From assembly GCA_963776935.1 (NCBI GenBank), contig CAVZOP010000011.1, forward strand, positions 1 to 64,000: a DNA stretch of 64,000 nt. Reading direction: 5' to 3'. Position 1 is the stretch's first letter; each line of letters begins with the position of its first letter. Both the position numbers and the translations under genes were made by a program. Below are positions 40,469-48,775 of the stretch, piece after piece. The stretch is from JALOLG01 sp963776935. GTDB taxonomy: Bacteria; Actinomycetota; Acidimicrobiia; Acidimicrobiales; Ilumatobacteraceae. Under the pieces are notes generated by a model. The model did no database searches and was not told where the DNA came from. It saw nothing but the letters and a program-made list of their open reading frames with translations.

Positions 40469-41500
40469 TCAGGTGCGGGCGTGGCAGGCGACGTGGTGGC
40501 CGGGGTCGAGCTCGACGAGGTCGACGTCGATGCCGCGGCACGCCTGCTCGATGCCGAGCCGGGCGGCTTGACCACTCGCGACGAGCGGGCAGCGCGGGTG
40601 GAAGCGGCAACCAGACGGGATCCGGCTCGGGTCGGGGGTCTCGCCCGTGAGGATCTGCTGTTCCATCCGGTCCTTCTCGGGAACGACCGACAGCAACGCT
40701 CGTGTGTAGGGGTGCTGCGGATCGGACAGCACCTGCTCCGTCGATCCGATCTCGACGATCCGGCCCAGGTACATGACGGCGACGCGATCGGCGATGTTCC
40801 ACGCCAGACCGAGGTCGTGGGTGACGGCGATGATCGAGATGCCGTGCTCGTCGACGAGCGAGCGCATCAGCGCCAGGATCTCACCCCGGATCGATGCGTC
40901 GAGCGAGGCGACCGGCTCATCGGCGAGCAGCAACCGCGGTCCGAGCGCCATCGCTCCGGCGATGAGCACGCGCTGGCGTTGCCCGCCCGACACCTCGTGG
41001 GGGTAGCGCTGCAGGTACCGCGCCGGGGGACGGAGACCGGCCCGCGACAGCGCCTCGGCCACGAGCGACGGTTCGTCGCCAGCGACCTTGTGGATGCGGA
41101 TCCCCTCGGCGACGGCTTCGTAGATGGTGTGACGCGGATTCAGTGCGCCGGACGGGTCCTGGAAGATCATCTGGACCCGTCGCCGCATTGTTCGCAACGA
41201 CTTGGCCCGCAGCGACACCGGTGAGCCGTCGAAGACGACCGTCCCCGCCGACGCCCGCTCGAGACCGAGGATCGAACGGATCAGCGTCGTCTTGCCACAT
41301 CCCGACTCACCGACGAGGGCGAGCACCTCGCCGTGCCGGACGTCGAGATCGACACCGTCGACGGCGCGGACCAGCCCGCGGCTGGTCGAGAAGTTGACGT
41401 GCACGTTGCGCAGCACGAGCAGCGAGGCGGCCGACGCGTCATCGGAGGACGCGCCAACCGGCAACGTGTCGGACGGATGACCGGGCGTGATGTCAGCCAT
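40469..41500 (-). CDS. oppF: oligopeptide/dipeptide ABC transporter ATP-binding protein (OppF-like)
   Basis: The protein has 343 residues. Walker A GESGCGKTTLIRSIL, Q-loop FQDPSGALNPRHT, signature SGGQRQRVLIAGAMAL and Walker B LLLADEPVASLD are followed by the switch His in AVTHDLGLAWNIA. The C-terminal extension with IPSGCRFHPRCPLVASGQAA is the oligopeptide-type (oligo_HPY) domain, whose cysteines resemble the Fe-S ligands of some Opp/Dpp ATPases. It is the last gene of the opp operon and overlaps oppD by 8 nt. It provides energy for peptide import at the inner face of the membrane. Confidence 0.93.
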   Translation of the reverse strand: MADITPGHPSDTLPVGASSDDASAASLLVLRNVHVNFSTSRGLVRAVDGVDLDVRHGEVLALVGESGCGKTTLIRSILGLERASAGTVVFDGSPVSLRAKSLRTMRRRVQMIFQDPSGALNPRHTIYEAVAEGIRIHKVAGDEPSLVAEALSRAGLRPPARYLQRYPHEVSGGQRQRVLIAGAMALGPRLLLADEPVASLDASIRGEILALMRSLVDEHGISIIAVTHDLGLAWNIADRVAVMYLGRIVEIGSTEQVLSDPQHPYTRALLSVVPEKDRMEQQILTGETPDPSRIPSGCRFHPRCPLVASGQAARLGIEQACRGIDVDLVELDPGHHVACHART

Positions 41501-42500
41501 GGTGCGCTCGCACGTGAACGCACGCCGCCCGCCGCCCGCCGCCGGCCGGCATCAGCTGGACGTCCTCGGTGGAGCAGATGTCGATCGCCCGGTCACAGCG
41601 CGGGTGGAACGGGCAACCGGAGGGCAGATCGGTCGGATCGGGCGGATCGCCGCCGAGACCGGTCGGGTTCATCCGCGACGCGTCGTCGCCGATCGTCGGG
41701 AACGCCTGGGCGAGGCCGCGGCTGTAGGGATGCTGTGGATCGACGAACACCTCGCTGCTGAGACCCTCCTCGACGATGCGTCCCGCGTACATCACGGCGA
41801 GGCGCTGGCACGCGTAGGTGAGCACGGACAGGTCGTGGGTGATGAACAGCATCGCCAGCCCCTGGTCGCGCTGGAGTTCCGCGAGCAACGCCAGCACCTG
41901 GGCCTGCACCATCACGTCGAGCGCAGTCGTCGGCTCGTCGGCGATCAGGAGCTTCGGCTCGCACGCCAGTGCCAGGGCGATCAGCACCCGCTGGCGTTGT
42001 CCACCCGACAACTGGTGCGGGTACGCCCGCGCCCGCTGGGCCGGGATGCCGACCCGCTCGAGCAGCTCACCGACGCGCGCCTTGGCGCCCGAGCGCCCCT
42101 GCTTGGCGTGGACGAGGATCGCCTCCTCGATCTGGGCGCCGACGCGCTGCACCGGGTTGAGCGAGTGCAGCGCGCCCTGGAACACGATCGCCGCGCTCGT
42201 CCAACGCACTGCCCGCAGCCGTCCCGGCTTCATCGAGTAGACGTCCTCGCCCTCGAGGAGCACCTGCCCACCGACGCGCGTCCCCTTCGGCAGCAACCGC
42301 AGCACCGCGCTGGCGATCGTCGACTTGCCACAACCCGACTCGCCCGCCAGCCCGACGGTGTCGCCGGGTCCGATCGACATGTTCACCCCACGCACCGCCG
42401 GCACCGGACCGGCCTCGGACTGGTACGTCACGGTGAGGTCGCGGAGCTCGAGCACGGTGGTCGCGGTGCTGCTCGCGAGCGGTGCGCCGGGGTCGTTCAT
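41493..42500 (-). CDS. oppD: oligopeptide/dipeptide ABC transporter ATP-binding protein (OppD-like)
   Basis: The protein has 335 residues. Walker A GESGCGKSTIASAVL, signature LSGGQRQRVLIALALAC, Walker B LLIADEPTTALD and the His loop FITHDLSVLTY are complete. The EEAILVHAKQG insert and C-terminal LPSGCPFHPRCDRAIDICST belong to the Opp/Dpp class, with a cysteine cluster as in its partner. The start overlaps the end of oppC by 4 nt and its end overlaps oppF by 8 nt, so the ATPases are tightly coupled. With OppF it forms the heterodimer that powers the transporter. Confidence 0.93.
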   Translation of the reverse strand: MNDPGAPLASSTATTVLELRDLTVTYQSEAGPVPAVRGVNMSIGPGDTVGLAGESGCGKSTIASAVLRLLPKGTRVGGQVLLEGEDVYSMKPGRLRAVRWTSAAIVFQGALHSLNPVQRVGAQIEEAILVHAKQGRSGAKARVGELLERVGIPAQRARAYPHQLSGGQRQRVLIALALACEPKLLIADEPTTALDVMVQAQVLALLAELQRDQGLAMLFITHDLSVLTYACQRLAVMYAGRIVEEGLSSEVFVDPQHPYSRGLAQAFPTIGDDASRMNPTGLGGDPPDPTDLPSGCPFHPRCDRAIDICSTEDVQLMPAGGGRRAACVHVRAHHG

Positions 42501-43411
42501 CGGTCACGCAACCGCGGGTCGAGGATCTCTTCGAGCGCCCGCCCGAACATCGTGAACGCCAGCACCACGGCGACGATGCCGAGGCCGGCGGGGAGGTAGT
42601 ACCACCAGGCCTCCCGGTTGATCGCACCGGCGTGGAACGCCTCCTCGAGCGTCTTGCCCCACGACGCTTGGGTCGGGTCACCGAGACCGAGAAACGCGAG
42701 CGTGCTCTCGGTGAGGATCGAGATCGGCACCGCGAGCGTGGTGTTGGCGAGGATCAGCGGGGCGACGTTGGGGAGCACGTGTTTGTTGATGACGTGCGCC
42801 TGGCCTGCACCGAGGGCCCGCGCCCGGTCGACGTACAGCCGTTCCTTGACCGTGAGCACCTGGGCGCGTACGAGCCGCGCCGTCGAGGGCCACGACGTGA
42901 CTCCGATCACGAAGATGATGTTCCACACCGAGCGCCCGAGCACGGCGGCGAGAACGATCGCCAGCGGCAGGAACGGGATCACGAGGAACCAGTCGGTGAT
43001 GCGCATCAGGGTGGAATCGATCCACCCACCGAAGAACCCCGACACGATCCCGACCACCGAGCCGATGGCGATCGTGAGCAACGTCGCCATCAGGCCGACG
43101 AACAGGCTGATGCGCGAGCCCCAGACGAACTGGGCGGCGACGCTGCGCCCGAGGTTGTCGGTGCCGAGCGGGAAGTCGCGACTCGGATGGGCCCACGTCG
43201 GGTTGTCGACCGAGGCGACGGCGCTCAGTCCCGAGCGGTCGCTCAGCAGCGGGGCGAGCAACGCCATTGCCGCGAACAGGAACAGCACGACGAGCCCCGC
43301 CACCGCCAACCGGTCGCGACGGAAGCGGCGGGCGACGTCGGCGAGTGCCCGCCGTCGACGCGCCCACACGACTCGGCGCGGGGAGACGTCGGCGATCGTG
43401 TCGGTCATCAC
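42497..43411 (-). CDS. oppC: oligopeptide ABC transporter permease (OppC-like)
   Basis: The protein has 304 residues. A first helix (LAVAGLVVLFLFAAMALLAP) and an extracytoplasmic loop with HPSRDFPLGTDNLGRSVAAQ, the classical DppC/OppC signature, are followed by five more helices. The EAA loop that contacts the ATPases is in RLVRAQVLTVKERLYVDRAR and ALGAGQAHVINKHVLPNVAP. The end EALDPRLR-type (LEEILDPRLRDR) is normal. An 88-nt gap separates it from oppB, the largest in the operon, and I see no gene there. Confidence 0.93.
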   Translation of the reverse strand: MMTDTIADVSPRRVVWARRRRALADVARRFRRDRLAVAGLVVLFLFAAMALLAPLLSDRSGLSAVASVDNPTWAHPSRDFPLGTDNLGRSVAAQFVWGSRISLFVGLMATLLTIAIGSVVGIVSGFFGGWIDSTLMRITDWFLVIPFLPLAIVLAAVLGRSVWNIIFVIGVTSWPSTARLVRAQVLTVKERLYVDRARALGAGQAHVINKHVLPNVAPLILANTTLAVPISILTESTLAFLGLGDPTQASWGKTLEEAFHAGAINREAWWYYLPAGLGIVAVVLAFTMFGRALEEILDPRLRDR

Positions 43412-43499
43412 TGGTCCACCATGTCACCGACGCGAGCGACGAGGCGCCAGCCGAGGAGCGGCCACGAACGGCCTGCGTGGCCGGGGAACGCAATGACGG

Positions 43500-44468
43500 T
43501 CATCGGTCCGCCACCCGCGGGTCGAGGTAGCCGTAGAAGAGGTCGACGGCGAGGTTGGCGACGATGAGCGCGAGGCTGAACAACAGGAACAGGCCCTGCA
43601 GCACCGGGAAGTCGGGACCACGGATCGCCTCGAGCGTGGCTTGGCCGAGACCCGGCCAGGAGAAGATCGACTCGACCGCGATCGCGCCCGAGAGCACGAA
43701 CCCGAAGTTGAGCGCCGACAGGCTGACGACCGGCAACAGGGCGTTCGGCACCGCGTGGTGGCGACGCACGTCGGCGTCGCGAAGACCCTTGGCGCGCCCG
43801 AGCTGGAGGTAGTCCTCGCGCACCGTGTCGAGCATCGACGACCGCATCACGATCGCGTACTCGCCGAGATAGGCGAGTGTGAGCGTGATCGCCGGGAGCG
43901 CCATGTGGTGGGCCTGGTCGAGCAGCAGGGCGAGCCCGGTGGCGGTGGAGCCAGGATCTTCCAGTCCGCCCGTGGGGAACACGTCGAATCGGACCGCCAG
44001 CCCGCCGAGCAGCAGCATCCCGAGCCAGAAGTCGGGCACCGAGTAGGTGAACATCGCGAACGTCGTCGACCCGACGTCGAACGCACTCCGGCGCCGCCAG
44101 CCGGCGTGGATCCCGAGCAGGATGCCGATCACCATCGCCGCCGTCGTGGCCGTCCCGACGAGCAGGATCGTCGGCCAGATCGCCTCGCGGATCTCGGTGG
44201 TGACGGGACGCCGGCTCAGCAGCGAGACGCCGAAGTTGCCCTGCGCGGTCTCGCGCACGTAGGCGCCGAACTGCTCGAGCTTCGATCCGTCGAGGTTGAA
44301 CTTCTCGCGCAGCGACTGGATCTGCGACGGCGACAGGTTGCGGCCCCTGAACATGCTCGCGGTCGGGTCGTCGTTGACGATCCGGAACAGGAAGAAGTTG
44401 AACACGAGCACGAACACGAGCGTGCCGATGGCACCGGCGATCTTGCCGACGACGTATCGCGGTCGCAC
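43500..44468 (-). CDS. oppB: oligopeptide ABC transporter permease (OppB-like)
   Basis: The protein has 322 residues from GTG. The first helix (AIGTLVFVLVFNFFLFRIV) is followed by a loop with NLSPSQIQSLREKFNLDGS. The core begins ILLVGTATTAAMVIGILLGI, and the coupling loop AIVMRSSMLDTVREDYLQLG continues RAKGLRDADVRRHHAVPNAL. FSWPGLGQATLEAI and FYGYLDPRVADR near the end are typical of OppB/DppB. It forms the membrane channel with OppC and follows the binding-protein gene by 6 nt. Confidence 0.93.
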   Translation of the reverse strand: MRPRYVVGKIAGAIGTLVFVLVFNFFLFRIVNDDPTASMFRGRNLSPSQIQSLREKFNLDGSKLEQFGAYVRETAQGNFGVSLLSRRPVTTEIREAIWPTILLVGTATTAAMVIGILLGIHAGWRRRSAFDVGSTTFAMFTYSVPDFWLGMLLLGGLAVRFDVFPTGGLEDPGSTATGLALLLDQAHHMALPAITLTLAYLGEYAIVMRSSMLDTVREDYLQLGRAKGLRDADVRRHHAVPNALLPVVSLSALNFGFVLSGAIAVESIFSWPGLGQATLEAIRGPDFPVLQGLFLLFSLALIVANLAVDLFYGYLDPRVADR

Positions 44469-44474
44469 GGAGGA

Positions 44475-46250
44475 CTACTCGCGATCGTCACGCGACGTGC
44501 GGTTCCGCACGACCAGGAGTACGCCGCCGCCGATCACGATGATGCCGGCGGCGATGATCGCGATCAGCACTCCCGTGCTCAGCCCGCCTCCGTCGCCGCC
44601 ACCGCCTTCGGTCGGGGTCAGGTTGACGTACGTCGGCGACGAGTTGGTGAACAGCACCGGGCCGATCTCGGCGGGCTGTTGCAGCCAGCCCTCGAACCGG
44701 TCGGTGCGGTAGGCCTGGGTGTCGGCGTCCTCGTACAACACGATGTACGTGGACTCGTCGTAGAACAGTCGCAGCATCTCGTGCACGATGTCGATCCGCC
44801 TGTCGCGGTCGAGCTCGACCTTCTGCTGCTCGTAGAGCTCGTCGTACCGCGGATCGCACCAGTTGGCGTCGTTGTACCCGACCGACTCGATGTCGGTGGT
44901 CACCTGGTCGCACGTGAAGTACGACAGCATCGGATCGGGATCGACGAACGGTGTCCATCCCCACGAGAACAGGTCGTACTCGCCGGAGGCGATCACGTCG
45001 GTCAGCTGCGTATCGTCGAACACCGACACCTCGGTGCCGATCCCGACCTCGCCGAGGAAGCCGGTGATGAAATCGCGGATCGCCGGACCTTGCTCGGACT
45101 CGGAACGCTCGGCGTAGCGGAACACGAGCTCCTGTCCGCCGCCCGGCATCTCGCGGGTGCCGTCGCCATTCGTGTCGAGGTAGCCGCCCTCGTCGAGCAA
45201 CCGCATCGCTTCTTCGGGGTCGTAGGTGTACTGCTCGTCCTCGGGGATGTCGGCCTTCCACACCGGGTCGGCCGACACCGACAGTCCCACGCCCCTCTCG
45301 CCGAGCCCGATCACGACGCGATCGAACATCACATCGCGGTCGATGGCGTGGGCGATGGCGTGGCGGACGTTGATGTCCTGCAACGCCGGATGGCCGTCAC
45401 CGATGCCGCCGGCCATGCCGTTCATCGCCAGTTCGGTGAACCCGCCCTGGCGGCCTGCTACGGCTTCGATGTCCGGATCGTCCTGCAACTCTTCGAAGCT
45501 CGCCGAAGGGATCAGATGGGCGGCGTCGATCTCGCCCTCCTGCAACGCGGCGACCATCGCGTCCGGGTTCGTGAAGATGCGGAACACGACCTGGTCGATC
45601 GCCGGTTCGCCACCCCAATAGTTGGGGTTGGCGACCATCGTCCACGACTGACCGGCCTTCCACTCCTGCAACGTGAACGGTCCGGACCCGACGCCGTCGA
45701 GCGCGTCATAGGTGTCGATCTCGCCTTCCGACGGCTCCTCCCAGATGTGCCGCGGGACGATGTAGACGTCCATCGTCGGGAGCTTCGGGTCGGGCACCGA
45801 GCTCACGATCTGGACCGTCCGGTCGTCGATCGCGGTCGCGTCGAGGTTGACGGTGGTCGCCGAGTGGTTGATCCATTCCTGGTCGCGGGACGTGTTGATC
45901 GTCCACGCGATGTCATCCGCGGTGAGTGGTTCGCCGTCCGACCACGTCAGGCCTTCGCGCAGCGTGTAGGTGTAGGTCAGGCCGTCGTCGGACCCCTCCC
46001 ACGACTCGGCGAGACCGGGGATCGTGGCGAAGTCGTCGGCCGCCTTGTCGGTGAGCGTCGCGTACTGGAGGTTCCACAGTTCGTACGACGACACGAGGTA
46101 TCCGGCCGTGACGTTCGGGCTGTCGAGGTCTTGGAGCAGCCCGACCGTGAGCGTGATCCGTGATTCATCCTGCGCCGCCGCGTTCGGCACGATCACCAGC
46201 ATCGAGGCGATACCGACCAGTAGGCCGGCACCGATCAGGCGCCTCGTCAT
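44475..46250 (-). CDS. oppA: peptide ABC transporter substrate-binding protein with C-terminal membrane anchor (OppA-like)
   Basis: The protein has about 591 residues and belongs to solute-binding family 5. The signal peptide MTRRLIGAGLLVGIASMLVI ends near NAAAQ and has no lipobox cysteine. Typical blocks are LAESWEGSDDGLTYTYTLRE, GLTWSDGEPLTADDIAW, IDAAHLIPSASFEEL and NVRHAIAHAIDRDVMFDRV. Near the C-terminus comes a Gly-rich linker (GGGGDGGGLSTG), then a single helix (VLIAIIAAGIIVIGGGVLLV) and a basic stop (RNRTSRDDRE). The protein would thus be tethered by its C-terminus instead of a lipid. GGGGAG lies just upstream of the ATG. It is the first gene of the opp operon and likely sets substrate range: peptides, or possibly polyamines given the neighbours. 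Confidence 0.92.
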   Translation of the reverse strand: MTRRLIGAGLLVGIASMLVIVPNAAAQDESRITLTVGLLQDLDSPNVTAGYLVSSYELWNLQYATLTDKAADDFATIPGLAESWEGSDDGLTYTYTLREGLTWSDGEPLTADDIAWTINTSRDQEWINHSATTVNLDATAIDDRTVQIVSSVPDPKLPTMDVYIVPRHIWEEPSEGEIDTYDALDGVGSGPFTLQEWKAGQSWTMVANPNYWGGEPAIDQVVFRIFTNPDAMVAALQEGEIDAAHLIPSASFEELQDDPDIEAVAGRQGGFTELAMNGMAGGIGDGHPALQDINVRHAIAHAIDRDVMFDRVVIGLGERGVGLSVSADPVWKADIPEDEQYTYDPEEAMRLLDEGGYLDTNGDGTREMPGGGQELVFRYAERSESEQGPAIRDFITGFLGEVGIGTEVSVFDDTQLTDVIASGEYDLFSWGWTPFVDPDPMLSYFTCDQVTTDIESVGYNDANWCDPRYDELYEQQKVELDRDRRIDIVHEMLRLFYDESTYIVLYEDADTQAYRTDRFEGWLQQPAEIGPVLFTNSSPTYVNLTPTEGGGGDGGGLSTGVLIAIIAAGIIVIGGGVLLVVRNRTSRDDRE

Positions 46251-46563
46251 GTGTCTCCCCCAGGGGTGGCAGGGCGCAGCAGCGCCGGAATCCGTCGTGG
46301 CGGGTCCCTTCCTATCACCGTTCGCGACCGGCTGGTTCGTTCCGGCGACGCAGACAGTTGTGCCGGACCACGTCGAAACACCGAACCACAAGGGCCACGA
46401 GCAAGGTTCATCGAGACGTCACGCGGCGGTCATCGAAGCGCCACGTCCGGTCAACGTCCGGCTCGTACGGTTGGTTCGCGACCCCTCGGTTCGGCGGCGG
46501 GGCCTCGTCGGGGGCCCTGCCGCTGCGTTCGACCCGCCCTACGCCATCGTCGCCGGCTGCGTC
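46251..46563. other. gap of about 310 bp between the deacetylase gene and the opp operon
   Basis: No convincing gene, tRNA or long repeat is seen. The gap must hold the promoter of the opp operon, read leftward. On the minus strand TTGACC occurs near 46453-46458, but a matching -10 box at 16-18 nt is not convincing. No dispersed palindrome is present after the deacetylase stop codon, in contrast to many other gene ends here. Confidence 0.5.
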
Positions 46564-47638
46564 TCAGGCGCTCTGTTCGAAGCCTTCGAGCACCGCCAGC
46601 ACGAGCGGGCCGAGACGGGGTAGGTCGTAGCCCCCCTCCTGCACGAACACGGTCGGGAGGTCGAGCGCGGCGAGCGCGGTCCCCGCCGCCGAGAAGCCGT
46701 CCGACGTGACGAGCAGCGGTGCGGCCGGATCATCGACGGCCGCATCCACGCCGAGCGACACCACCAGCGCGTCCGACCCATGGCGTCGCACGGCGTCGCA
46801 CAGCCGGTCGAGCGCGGCCAGCCACGGTTCGTCGCCGGATCCCGGCGGGATCGGATCGTTGAGCGTCGCTCCCTCACCGTCACCGCCGCCGACCTCGTGG
46901 GCGTGACCGACGAGGTGTGGGAACCACCCGCTGGCGGGATCGACGTGGACGCTCGCGTACAGGACGTCGGCGCGCTCCCAGAAGATCTCCTGCGTGCCGT
47001 TCCCCTGGTGGGCGTCGACGTCGACGATGGCGACGCGTCCGACACCTCGGTCGCGCAGCCGCTGGGCGGCGGCGGCGGCATTGTTGAAGTAGCACGAACC
47101 GCCGAAGAAGGCGGGCCCCGCGTGGTGTCCCGGCGGGCGCACCGCCGCGTACGCCGCGCGCTCGACCGCCGAGCACGAGGTCGCTGGCGTGGACCGCGGC
47201 GTGGACCGCGGCACACGCGGCGTCGAACGTCCCCTCGCTGATCAGCGACATCGTGTCCATCGCGTACAGGCCGACCTCGGCCCGGATCGTCGCCGGCCGC
47301 CACCCCGCGACGTACCGCGCCGCGTAGCCCCCCGTTGCGAACAGGTACGGCACGACCTGCGGCTGCCCGGGGTCGTCGAGGTGGCCCTCGGCGACCCATG
47401 CCGGGTACGCGCGCGACATGAAGTCGACGAAGCCGGGCGCGTGGACGGCCGTGATCGGCTCGAGGCCGAGATCCGGTGCGTCGACGATCGTCGCGCCGGC
47501 GTCGCGGAGTTGCTCGTGGAGCGTGTCGCCGCGCACCGGCTCCTCGTCGCCGACCTCGCGCACGCCGAGCCAGTAGCCACCGTTCGGGGCGTGCCCGCGG
47601 TGGCGCGGTGTCCAGACGACGGGCATCGCGAGCACCAC
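46564..47638 (-). CDS. histone deacetylase / acetylpolyamine amidohydrolase family protein, one frameshift
   Basis: This zinc hydrolase removes acetyl groups from amines. The core motifs are RPPGHHAGPAFFGGSCYFNN (catalytic His-His and Tyr/Asn loop) and VAIVDVDAHQGNGTQEIFW (zinc ligands Asp and His in DVDAHxGNGT). ASVHVDPASGWFPH, LVVSLGVDAAVDDPAAP (second Asp ligand) and FVQEGGYDLPRLGPLVL (catalytic GGY) complete the set. One extra base near 47175 shifts the frame between DLVL and AVERAAYAAV. Corrected length is about 357 residues. The ~50 residues at the N-terminus with HAPNGGYWLGVRE are also found in bacterial acetylpolyamine hydrolases. It is divergent from the DmpA-type peptidase with 45 bp between starts. 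An ATG four codons inside is an alternative start. Confidence 0.88.
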
Positions 47639-47683
47639 GGCCGGAAGCTACATCGATCGCGGGCTGGTCATAATCTGCGGCGC

Positions 47684-48754
47684 ATGCCACCGCCGCCTCC
47701 ACGTCAGCGCGCCCGGCAGCTCGGGCTGTCGTTCGGACCGCTGCCGACCGGTCCACTCGACGCCATCACCGACGTGCCCGGCGTGCGGGTCGGGCAGGTC
47801 ACGGTCTGGCACGACGAGCCCGACGGCATCGCCCGCACCGGCGTCACGGCGATCGTCCCCGACGACCCCGGCGAGATGCACCGCCGCCCGATGGCGGCTG
47901 GCACGGCGGTGCTCAACGGCGCCGGGGAGCTGACCGGATCGATCGAGATCGTCGAGCACGGCATCGTGGCGACACCGATCGTGCTCACCGGGACACCTTC
48001 GGTCGGGCGTGCCTACGACGCGATCGTCGACGTGATGATCGAAGCCGGCGCCGACGAGGTCGTGATGCCGGTCGTCGGCGAGTGCGACGACACCTGGCTC
48101 GACGACCTCCGCCGCCGGTGGGTGACGGTCGACCATGTCCGGCAGGGCATCGCGATCGCCGCCGACGGTCCGGTGTCGGAGGGCGTCGTCGGCGCCGGGA
48201 CCGGGATGGTGACGATGGGCCACAAGGGCGGTATCGGGACGGCGTCGCGGGTGCTCGACGGTCTCGGCACGATCGGGGTGATGTTGCTCTGCAACTTCGG
48301 TGGGACACGGCTCCTACGTCTCGGTGGGATGCCGGTCGGCGAGACGCTCGCCGACGAACGGGCGGTCGCGCCGACACTCGACGACACCTGGGGCAGCTGC
48401 ATCGGCATCGTCGTCACCGACATCCCGCTCGACGCCCGCCAGCTCACCCGCGTCGCTCGCCGCGTCGGGCTCGGCCTGGCGCGCGTCGGCTCGGTCGCCC
48501 ACAACGGGAGCGGCGACATCTTCTGCGCCGTGTCGACCACCAACCGGCTGCCGCGCAACACGTCCGGGCGGGTGTCGATCGAGCTCGTCGGCGACGGCTC
48601 GTTGAACGACATCTTCACCGCCGTCGTCGACGCGACAGAAGAGTCCGTCACCGACGCGCTGTTCGTGGCCGACACCGTCACCGGCATCGACGGCAACACC
48701 GCACCAGGCCTCCCCGTCGACCGTGTCCTGTCGCTGATCCGCGGCACCGCCTGA
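47684..48754 (+). CDS. P1/S58 family aminopeptidase (DmpA-like N-terminal nucleophile hydrolase)
   Basis: The protein has 356 residues. It is synthesised as one chain that is expected to cut itself before a serine or threonine nucleophile. Here TWGSCIGIVVTDIPLDARQL puts the cut at Gly237/Ser238, matching DmpA. The family segments GPLDAITDVPGVRVGQVTVW, TGVTAIVPDD, NGAGELTGSIEIVEHGIVAT and GAGTGMVTMGHKGGIGTASR are present, and NGSGDIFCAVSTTNR closes the active site. Known members release N-terminal D- or L-amino acids or cleave beta-peptides. It lies between the peptide importer side and the aldehyde dehydrogenases, so it may process imported peptides. It has no signal peptide and is cytosolic. 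Confidence 0.9.
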   Translation: MPPPPPRQRARQLGLSFGPLPTGPLDAITDVPGVRVGQVTVWHDEPDGIARTGVTAIVPDDPGEMHRRPMAAGTAVLNGAGELTGSIEIVEHGIVATPIVLTGTPSVGRAYDAIVDVMIEAGADEVVMPVVGECDDTWLDDLRRRWVTVDHVRQGIAIAADGPVSEGVVGAGTGMVTMGHKGGIGTASRVLDGLGTIGVMLLCNFGGTRLLRLGGMPVGETLADERAVAPTLDDTWGSCIGIVVTDIPLDARQLTRVARRVGLGLARVGSVAHNGSGDIFCAVSTTNRLPRNTSGRVSIELVGDGSLNDIFTAVVDATEESVTDALFVADTVTGIDGNTAPGLPVDRVLSLIRGTA

Positions 48755-48775
48755 GCTCGACCACGATCGGCCTCG

